Source: a virus. Taken from it: a stretch of DNA of 44,203 nt. Position numbers and translations under genes: made by a program. The notes below the pieces were generated by a model, which saw only the letters and a program-made list of their open reading frames with translations, was not told the DNA's origin and did no database searches. Of this stretch, positions 24,793 to 36,700 are shown one piece after another; the stretch's first letter is position 1, and each line of letters begins with the position of its first letter. The stretch lies in the IMG/VR virus record IMGVR_UViG_3300017782_000041, positions 1 through 44,203 of that record. The stretch is one strand, 5' to 3'.

Positions 24793-27700
24793 TGGCACTT
24801 CGTAAAAGTAAAGTCTTACTACCGGATTTATTCCAAACTAATAAGAATTCAAAGTTTCTTAATGCAACTGTAGATCAATTAATTAGCGAACCTAATCTAC
24901 AAAGAATTAACGGTTATATTGGCAGACAATCTGCTAAAAACTTTACTGTAGGCGATAGTTATATCTCAGAAATAGACAATGATAGACAAAACTATCAACT
25001 AGAACCTGCTGTTGTGTATAGAGGACCAGATAAAAGTATTCAACATCTAACAGGGTATCAAGACTTTATTGCAAAACTTAGATACAATAATGTTGATGTG
25101 CTCAACCACAGTGATTTATTCAATCAAGAATATTACAATTACAGTGGATTTGTTGATCTAGATAAACTAATAAATTATGGTGAATACTTTTGGTTGCCTG
25201 CAGGCCCAGATAGTGTGCAAGTTTTCAATAACATTGTAGATAAGGAAAAAGACTACACAGTATTCAGAGACGGCACTACTTATAGACAGGTAGGTTTAGA
25301 TGAAGTAGCATATGACGCAGGCAAATATGACGAAACTACAAGTGATATTGCAACAGGAGATGCTATCTATAGATTTGATAGTGCAACAGCAGATCCAAAT
25401 CCTACACTAATATTAGCTCGTGGCGGCACTTACACTTTCAAAGTAGTACAGCCTGGAATTCCTTTTTGGATTCAAACTGAACCTGGTACTAGTGGTGTAA
25501 CTGGGTATAGCAAAAATACTAGCACCAGAGAAGTAGTAGGAGTCACAAACAATGGTGCCGATGATGGCACTGTTACATTTATTGTGCCAGAAGCAGATGC
25601 GCAAAATGATAAAATCAATGCTGTGCAAAGTGCAAATCCTGATTTTGCTACAACACTAACCTACAAACAAATTCACAATGTGCCATTGCAGAATATACTA
25701 GATGAATATGATGGCATAGATGGTCAGACAGAAATTGACGGCAAAAGCCTAGTGTTTATCAACACCACAAATGATGAAACAGCATGGGATCAAGGTGCAT
25801 TGTTTGATGCATACGGTTTCGACGATCCTGATCATCCTTTTGACCAACGCACAACTTTGCCCATGGATACTCGTTATGATGTTTATGCAATTGAAGTTAA
25901 AAATGTTGGAGGAACAAACATTGTACAATTAAGACGTGACAGTGATTGGCCCGTTGCTACTAAAGTAAAAATTAAACAAGGTAATAATTATGGCAACAGA
26001 GAATTTTACAAAGATGCTAATGGATTGCCTGAAATTATTAAACCTTATACTGCAGGCATAGACACATTATATTACCAAGATGGACAGGATGCAAATAGAT
26101 TTGGCAGAATTAAACTTGTTGAAATTGACACTGTTAGTCCAATTGATGTTATTGATGACATTATAGGCAAGCAATCTTACACTAGCAACAATGGTGTGAA
26201 GTTAACCAATGGTTTAAAGATTGAGTTTAACAGTGATGCAACACCTAGCACCTATGCAGATAAAGAATTTTATGTAGAAGGTGTAGGGCAACCAGCAGGT
26301 ATAGATTTGGTGCCAGTGCATGAAATGCTTACTCCTGAAACTTATACAGTGAGTACTAGTGATGGTTACGATACAGTGGCTTATGACAGCGGCGGTTTTG
26401 ATGGCACTCTTAATGCGCCAACCACACAAGACTATATTATTATTAATCGTAGTAGCCCAGATAGAAATGCATGGAGTAGAGGCAATCGTTGGTTCCACAG
26501 AGAAGTAATTGAAGCCACTGCAACTTACAATGGTTATACTGCAACTATAGATGATAATAGTAGAGCAAAGCGTCCTATTATTGAATTTAACAGAGGCTTA
26601 GACTTGTTTAACATGGGAATAAGCAGTGTGGCTCCTGTCACTGTGATAGATTCTACACAAACAGATGCTCTCAGTAACGTTAACGGCACAGCAGGTTACT
26701 TTGCCGACGGTATTGATATTCAACAGGATAACACTGTAATTTTTAGTTCAGACACCGATGCAGATGTTAGAACAAAAATTTATCGTGTTGACTTTATAGA
26801 TCAAGATAGTAGCATTAGTACAAATGAAATTATTAACCTTGTGGAGATTGGCACAGTAGTTGATGGCAACTGTGTGTTGAGTACACTAGGTGCAAATAAT
26901 CAAGGCAAGCAGTTTTGGTTAGATGATACCACGTGGAAAACTGCACAACAAAAAACAAAAATTAATCAAGATCCTTTATTTGATGTGTTTGATCCGGATC
27001 ATACAAGTTTCAGTAATCAAACAAAATATCCTAGTAGTAACTTTGTTGGAAACAAGTTGTTTAGTTACAAGAGAAACAACAATGTAAGTCCAGATACTAT
27101 ACTTAATTTTGGTTTAAGTTATCAAAACTTTAGCCAAATTGGTGATATTGTTTTTGAAAATAACTTCGACAAAGAAACATTCCAATACACAAGAGTAGAA
27201 GGTAACGTAGATGTTATCATTAGAAGTGGTCATGTGCATGGCTTTGACAGAGATGGCAATCGTACACTTGTAAATGGTTGGACTAAAATAATTGAACCTA
27301 GTGTACAATATCAAATTGTAAAGCACGATGTTGACAGCGAACTTTATAGTTTTGAAATTGGTGCACCAGTTGATACTACAAAAGTAAGACAACCTTTACA
27401 AGTTTTTGTAAACGGAGATTTTATAAGCCCAACTGAATATACTCATTTAATTCAATCATATCGTGAATATGTGGTTTTCAAACAACCAAGATCCCTTAAT
27501 GATACAATTACTATAAAATTTTTTAGTGCCACAAAGGCAGCAAATAGTTTTTATACAGTACCGGATAACTTAGAAAACAACGCAGGTAATGCTACGTTTG
27601 GAAGCCTTACACTAGGACAACTTAGAAATCATACTATTGAAATTACTAACCAAATCAGACCTTTCGTGGGAGAGGCTCCAGGTAAAAGTAACCTCAGAGA

Positions 27701-30700
27701 CTTGAATTATAGAGCATATAAAGGAAAAATACTTCAGCACAGTGCAGGTATGATTTTACCAAGTTATGTTATAAACAGTGAAATAGCAGATGTAGTTAGT
27801 AGTATTAACTATGTTAAAAATGAGTACACAAAATTTAAAAATAATTTTATTCAAACTTTAGAAACAACAGATTTAGATTTAACAAATCCTGCTAAATGTG
27901 TAGATGATATTTTAGAAAATATGAATAACAAAAAGACCAGTGTATTTCCTTTTTACTACAGTGATATGTTGCCATATGGAAATCAAAAAACACAACTGGT
28001 ATATACCATTGATGACATCACAGAAACAGAATTTGAATTTAGATCACAGTTTGATTTAACAAGTATTAGTAATAGAGCAGTATTGGTTTATCATAACAAC
28101 AATCTGTTGTTAGAAGGACGCGATTATACTTTTGATACCACAGAAGCAAAAGTAGTGCTTACAACCTCTGGTGGCGCTGGCCTTTCAAACATTGGTATAG
28201 CAATCAACGATACAATTACAATTGTAGAGTACAGTGACACAGATGGTAGTTTTGCTCCACCAACACCAACCAAGTTAGGACTTTACAACAAATTTATTCC
28301 GCGTAAGTACACAGATAATACTTATAAAACTCCTAAACAAGTAGTGCTTGGACATGATGGTAGTATTTGGGTCGGATACGGAGATATCCGCGATGATATA
28401 ATATTTGAATTAGAAAAAAGAATCTATAATAATATTAAAACTCAATACAACAGAGACTTGTTTGATTTCAGTAATGTAATCCCAGGATATTATCGTAGTA
28501 CCATAGAAAATTTTGCTGAAGCAAATAATATTACAAGAAGTTACTTTGGCGAATGGAGTTTGCGTAATAGAGTTAAAATACAAACTAATACACTAAGCAC
28601 AAGCGACGATTTGTTTAGTTGGAACTATAGAAATAGTGTAAACAAATTAGATGGAAGTAGAGTGCCTGGGTATTGGAGAGGCATGTACAAATGGGTTTAT
28701 GACACAGATACTCCGCACACAACACCGTGGGAAATGCTTGGAGTAACTGTAAAACCAACTTGGTGGGATGATCGTTACGGCGAAGCACCTTATACATTTG
28801 GTAATACAGTGCTTTGGGAAGATTTGCGTGATGGTAAACTATACAATGATGCAGTAGGCACAGACTTTACAACATTGGTTAGATATCAACGCCCAACGCT
28901 TATGGATATTATCCCTGTAACCGAACAAGGCGAACTTAAAGCACCGGCAGACTTTCTAGTAAGAGATGCTTTTAGCACTAACATAAATTCGCAGTGGGCA
29001 TATAGCGATCAAAGTCCAGGTGAAACTGCTTGGAGACGCAGTAGTGAGTTTCCTTTTGTTATGCAAATACTTGCGGCAAATATATTGCCTGCTCAGTACT
29101 GTACATTGATGTTTGATACCAATCTCTATGCAAATGACAGCGAATATGATCAAATATTACAAAAAGGAAAAAGTTATAGACCAGGTATAGCAGACTTTCA
29201 CATGCATGGTATGGTGCACACAGGTCAAACTGATATAATGAGAGTAGAAGGATATAATCAATTTATTTCAGAATATGTTAAACATAATGGCTTTACAGTA
29301 AATGCTATTATCAATGAAATAAACAACCTAGAACTTAATCTTTGCTATGGTATGGCAGGCTTTACCGATAAAAATTACATTAAAGTAGTTGCTGAAAGTG
29401 TAAGCCCAGGCAGTAGTAGTGAAAATATTTTTATTCCAGACGAAGACTTAACAATCTACACTAAGAAAAGCGCACCTTTAGAACGTGTTGTCTATAGTGG
29501 CGTGCAGATTATAAAACGCACAGACGGATACGAGATACAAGGGTATGACATTGAAAACCCATTTTTCAAAATTATTCCAAGTGTTCAAAACAATGAACTT
29601 AATCAGCGTACTCTTGCTGATTTAACATTTATAGAATACAAAGGCTTTGAAAGTAGAATAATTAACATACCATACGGTACCATTATTACAACTCCTCAAC
29701 AAGTGTTTGACTTTTTAGTAGGTTATCAAAGATATCTAGTAAGTAGAGGATTTGTGTTTAATCAAACTAACGAAGATGGACAGGCTTTCGATTTTGTAAA
29801 CGCAGGCATGGAATATGCATTTTGGTTGCAACAAGGTTGGAGCACAGACAGTGTGTTTGTTATAAGTCCTTGTTTTGATAAACTAACTATTAACAGACAG
29901 TATACCACAGTTGATAACATCCAGCGTGTGGGAAAAATAAAAGATGCAAACGCTGGTATTATAAAGACTGAATTTTATGATGTTAGTAGAATAGATAACC
30001 AAGTTGAAATCAGCGTAGATATAGAAAATACTCAGTTATACAGTGTGCAAGTAGATCCTGTACAACACGAGCATGTTCTTGTTTTCAACAATAAAACTAT
30101 TTTCAATGACGTAATTTATCAGCCTGAGCTAGGAAACAGACAGGAAAGACTTAAACTTATTGGATCGAGAAGTGGAGATTGGAATGGCACACTACATGCT
30201 CCTGGATTCTTCTTAAGTGATGATGCAATAAATGTTTGGCAGAGTTATGTTGATTATAGAAAAGGTGATATTGTAAGTTATCAAAACGTAGTATATGTAG
30301 CAAAAGTAAGCCACAGTGGCACACAAGTATTTGATTACAATCAATGGTTAGTTGCTGATAAAATTTCTACCGGGATGCTAAAAAATCTTACTACAAAAGC
30401 CAATCAGTTTAAAGACTTTTTCGATCTAGATAGTTTGAATCTCGAAGATGGAGTGGACAAACTAGGCAAAGGTATAATTGGATTCAACAACAAAGATTAT
30501 CTGCAGGGTCTTAATTTGGATGATGTCAGTCAAGTTAAATTTTATCAAGGACTGATTACACAAAAAGGCACAGGTAGCGCAATTAATAAATTAATTGATG
30601 CTGAACTCACAAACTTGGATCAAGAGATTGATTATTTTGAAGAGTGGGCTTTCCGTGTAGGCGAATATGGAAGTATAGATAGTAATCAAATTATAGAAAC

Positions 30701-33700
30701 AATCATTCCAGAACAAGATGCTGCAAACAATCCGTTCTTATTACATTTTCATGCAGACGGGGATAAGCCAGCAACAGATAATGGCATTTCAGGGCACTTG
30801 CATGTTCAAGGAAAAGATCTTTTCAAACGTCCAAATAACTATAACGGCAATGTATTTGGTGTTAGAAATGCAAACAGTCTGACGCTTAACGATTTGGATA
30901 GCGCAGGTTATGCAAGATTAGATGATGTTGATTTTACACTTTTTAATGGCGATCAACTTGAAACACTAAGCACAAGAATTAATGAACTTGGTAAAGGCAA
31001 AAAGATATGGTTTGCAACAGATGATACAAATACCTGGGGCATGCGTCGCATTGATGAAATGCTTAGTACAATTACTGATGTACAAAGCACAACAAACGGA
31101 TTTTTAATCTATACAACAGATCGCAATCACGGACTTGTTGAAAATGATTATGTTATTGTGCGCTCTGCAGCACCAATTGGAAGAGTTGCAAAAGTACACA
31201 GTGTAGAAAGTCCAAGTAAGTTTGCAATAAAACTTACAAGTGCGGCATTTGATATTGCGCTATCCGATGTAAGAATCCCAATGTACAAATTAAGCAGTGT
31301 ACGATTTAGTCAAGCAAGTGATATTTTTACATTTACTCCAGTAAGCGGCTGGGATAACCAGGAACTGGTATGGGTTGACAAAAACAAATCCGGAGATTGG
31401 GAAGTCCTGCAAAATACTAAGCCATGGTCTAGTACAGGCACGAAAACACAAAGTCCTATTAATGCGTTAGATAAATTTGGAACAGGTTTAGCAATTAACA
31501 GAGAAGGCACTCTCGCTGTTGCTGGTGCACCTGATTCAGGAACAGGTTTAATAATTCCTTATGTGCGCAGTGAATCTGGTCCACTTGCAGAAGGCAACAG
31601 TGTAAGCACTGCAACAATTGGTGATAGCGTAAATGGATTTGGCTTTAGCGTAGGAGTAGGAAACGACTATGTTGCAGTAGGTGCGCCCGAAACACAAAGT
31701 AGTGCTGGTGCAGTATTTGTATACTATGTGGATAGTGCTGGAACGTTCAACAAAAGACCTGCTATAAGACCTTCGGATGTTACTATTGGTGATCAATTTG
31801 GTTATAGTTTGACAATGAGCGGCAATGGAAGACATTTATTTGTAGGTGCGCCAGGCGGTAACAAAATATATGCATATGCACTTGTGGATATCGCATCAAC
31901 TAGTGAGCGTAGTTTCACAGTTACCACAGGTGGCGGTGCATCCTATACGTTAGATTTCACTCCCATTAATATACAAGCGTTAAATGTAACAGATGAAAAT
32001 GGCAAGGTATATCTGCCAAACAAAGACTTTACACTGAGTAGTGCCGATATCACATTTACAAGTACTCCTTCAAGTGGACTAGATATTGTTATAAGACAAC
32101 AAGATTATTTTGTACAAGTAGCGGCATTTGCAGGGCATGACACAATGCCAGGAGATAAGTTTGGTTTTGATGTAGATACTGATTACTACGGAAGATACAT
32201 TGTAGTAGGTGCACCGGATGCCGCAGTAGCAAATAGTGATAGTACTGTACTTTCTCAAGCAGGCGAAGCATATGTTTTTGCACAAACAGTTGAACGCTTT
32301 ATAGCAGACGGAACAAGCAAATCATTTACCACAGCAGATACACTACAAACAAAAATCTTTGTTGAAGTAGATGATGTGCTACAAATTGAAACAGATAATA
32401 CAGATGTACCTACAGATAATGAAGGTAGCACAGATGGATTTTATACACGCACTTCAAACACAATTACATTCAAAACTACTCCTATCGCAGGTAGTAAAAT
32501 TGTAGTATACACAGGTAGTTTCAGTGAAAAACAAAAGTTGGATCAAAACATTGTTGGAGAAACAATTGCAACTGAAGAACAATTTGGTAAAAGTGTTAGT
32601 ATAGATACTAATGGTACAATGGTTGCAATTGGCACACCAGGTGAAGATGAAACTAATCCTAACACAGGTAGTGTGTTTATATTCCAAGACAGCGGAAAGA
32701 ATTATGGAACAGTAACTTCAAATGCTACCCATAGTCAGACTGCCGGCGATGTGTTTTACATTAACGACTATAAGATTACTGTAGGAGAAACCGGTAGTAA
32801 CCCAACAGGCATTGCCTCTGATATTAACCTAGCAAATATTCCAGGAGTATCAGCAAGTGTCAACAGTAGCGGACAAATTGTAATTTCAACTACAGAAACG
32901 TTAGAAAATAACAGACTTACTGTTAATCCTGGATCAGGTCAATTGTTCCAAAGAGATAAAGTGTTCCAGCCTTTTGTAAACACACAAAAAATTAATCATC
33001 CAAATGCATTTGAAAACGAGAATTTTGGCAACAAGGTAATGTTTGACAAACATTTTGGAGTTGGGGTTGATGCTCAACCTGGAACACGCAATCTAGTAAT
33101 TGCAAGTGACAGAGCAAGCACACTGCTAGGTGTTGGATTTGATATTGACACTAATAGTAACAGCGAAAGTTATTTAGAAGCAATAACAAGTTTTGATCAA
33201 AAAGGTACAACGTTTACTGATAAGAGAACACAAAGTGGTGCTGCATATGTATACGAACTTTTAGATGCAAACTCTCCAACTATTTCAAATCCACATATGT
33301 TAGTGTTTGGTCAACAACTAAAGAGCACTAACATACAAGATTTAGATGAATTTGGTGGAGCGATAGCATTTAGCGACAACAGAATTATAGTTGGTGCGCC
33401 TGGAGATACAACTACCAGTGGATCAAACACTTACGAAAATAGTGGTAGTATCTATGAGTTTAACAACAATGACAGAACAAGTGCTTGGCGTGTATATCGT
33501 AATCAGGAAAACAGAGTTGATGTTAATTTAATCAATAGAGTAGCACTATACAACAAAAAGTCTGGTGAAATTAGTGTATTCTTAGATTACATTGATCCAG
33601 CAAAAGGTAAAATTGCAGGTATAGCGCAAAGCGAATTAACTTATGTTACTCATAATGATCCAGCAATGTACAACAATTGGAATCAAAAACAGGAATATAG

Positions 33701-36700
33701 ATTATGGTGGGATACAAGCACAGTACATTATTTAAATGCTGAACAAGGTGATTTAGATTTTAGAACAAACTATTGGGGTGTAACTTTCCCTGGAAGTAGT
33801 ATTGATGTATATGAATGGATAATGAGTGATGTGCCGCCGGAACAATACACAGGCGCAGGCACTGTCAAAGATATTACAAAGTTTGCTACTGTTGAAGTAT
33901 TTGATAGCACACTGCAAGATACTAAAGTGCGTTATTTCTTTTGGGTAAAAGGACGCATTAGTGTTCCTAGAGAAGCAGAATTTAGAAACATAAGTGCAGA
34001 TAGTGTAACAAAAATAATTGAAAATCCAAAAGCTCAAGGCATTCCTTATCTAGCATTTTTTGATACAGATGCGGTAGCACTATACAACTGCAAGTCCTAC
34101 TTTAAAGACAGCGATGTTGTATTAAGCATTAATTACGATGTGGTAAAAAATGAAGGTGTTTTACACAGTGAATTTGAATTGTTTGGTAAAGGAAATACAG
34201 ATCAAAATATTCCAACAAGAATGTATAACAAACTTGTTGACAGTCTAGCAGGAAGCGACAGTGTTGGAAATCTTGTTCCGGATCCTTATCTAAGTGACGT
34301 AGAAAAATATGGTGTATTAACTCAGCCAAGACAAGGACTTTTTGTAAATCGTGCAGCGGCTATAAAAGTAATGACACAGTATTGTAACAATGTGTTCGCT
34401 ACTGCGCCTTTTGCTAGATTTAGTAATTTATCTACACTGTTTGGTAGTGAGCCTTTACCTACAGTAGACAGTGGCGAATATGATACAAAAGTAAACACAG
34501 TACAAGAAAGAGATTTCTTGAACACTGCAATTTTAACCACCGGGTACAAGGTACTAGTTCTCGAAGATGAAAATAACAATGATTACTGGAGTGTTTATAC
34601 ACTACAGAGTGATAGTTCATGGTTACTTACAAATATTCAAGGATACAATACTGCAGATTATTGGAACTATACAACGTATTACGCATCTGGATATGATGAG
34701 ACAACAGTGCCTAAATACCAGGTCACTTTAGAAGCAGATCTGCTATCACTGTTAGATGCTGAACAAGGCGATATTGCTAAAGTTACAAGCAATGATGAGG
34801 GTAACTTTAGTATGTTTGTAAAAAATGCTGAAGTTGATTCGTGGACTGAAGTAATTATAGAAAGAGGCACAATTCAACTAAGTGACAATCTTTATGATTT
34901 TTCTAAATCGAATGTTAATTTTGAAAGCACAGGTTTTGATAACGGTGGTTTTGATTTTAGTGCATTTGATAAAGTCCCGTCAGATGAAATTAGACAAATT
35001 ATTACAGCAATTAAAAATGAAATTTTTGTTGATACATATAAAATTAACATGAATGAAATGTTCTTCCGTTTAGTAGAATACGCACTAAACGAAACAACAT
35101 TCACTGAAGATTGGGTATTTAAAACTTCATTTATTACTGTGGCACATAAAATCCGTAGCCTAGATCAATATAGCACATTTAAATTTGATAACACAACTTT
35201 CATTGAAAATTTCATTGAAGAAGTAAAGCCTTATAAAACAAAAATACGTGAATATGTCAGCAAGTACGATAAACTTGATACCTATGACAGTGATACCACA
35301 GATTTTGACATTCATGCATTTTATGACGAAACAAATCAATATTTCCGCAAACCTAGTGGAGAATATGTCGGAGATGAAATTTTAAGAACGCAAGGATTAA
35401 ATCAACCTTGGAGTGAAAATTACGGCTACAAACTAGACAATATTGTAATTGTTAATGCAGGAACTGGATATTTAGATGATCCTACAATAACAATAAGTGC
35501 GCCTCAACTAGTTGGTGGTGTGCAAGCAACTGCAACTGCAAAAACCAATGGTAGCTCTATTGTTAGTGTAAGTGTTACTAACAAAGGTAGTGGGTATACA
35601 AGTAATCCTACAATAACTATTGCAGGCAGTGGTAGTGATTTAAAACTAAGTCCTAGATTGCTCAACGAAACAATTAGAGGTTTTGATAGCACAATTAAAT
35701 TTGATCGTATTAGTTACTCTAGTAACATAAAAGATTGGACAGCAAACACTGCTTATTCAACAGGTGATGTAATTGCATATCAAAATACAGTTACAAAAAC
35801 ACAAGAAGTATACACTGCACAGAGTAATTTCACAAGCGGCGCTACTTTTAGTGTAGAGGATGCTAACGGATTTACAGTACTTGAAGTTGCTCTTGACGAA
35901 GACTTTACAAATAGCGCAGATAGAATTGCTGCTTACTATTATCCAACTAGTGGAATGATTGGAGATGATCTAGAACTATTGCAGAGAGGCACAGGATACT
36001 TAGGTAACAAAGTCAGTGGTGCAGGATTTGATCAAAATCCAGGATTTGATAGCAGTAACTTTGACACTATTGCATTTGATAATTTTGAAATAGACAGCGA
36101 TGGCCTTGCAGTTCTTGCTGGACTAGATACAAATATTAGCAGTCTGTTTACTGATATAGAATTAGGTACACGACCTGAGGACATTAATGTTGATGGCGCT
36201 GGATTTGTTGACACCTATAATAGCCATGCGCCTGAAGAGCTAATTCCAGGTAGAGTATATGATACACTAGATATGGAAGTGTATACACATGCAAGTAACG
36301 ATTATGAAAAAGATGGAAACTCACCTGACATTCGCTACACTAGTTATACGGACACAACAGCAAGTAAAGTAGATTTTCAATTTGGTGATCCTACAAAGAG
36401 TTCAGATGATTTTATATACTTGATTGTATATAAAAATTCTGAAAGAGTTTATAACTTTACAGTTGATTATGAAAGCAAAGAAGTTGTACTCAGTTCGCCA
36501 CTAACAGCAACAGACATTTTACACATATATGCATATGGCGTTACAGGTGAAAAACTTGTAGGTGAATACACCTATCAAGGTGATGGATCAACTACAGCGT
36601 TTGTATTAAGTAACGTTCAAACTCTTACACAACAAGCACTAGTATTTGTTGACGGTGTAGAAACTACTACTACAATTGGATCACAGGACAACAGAAGTTT

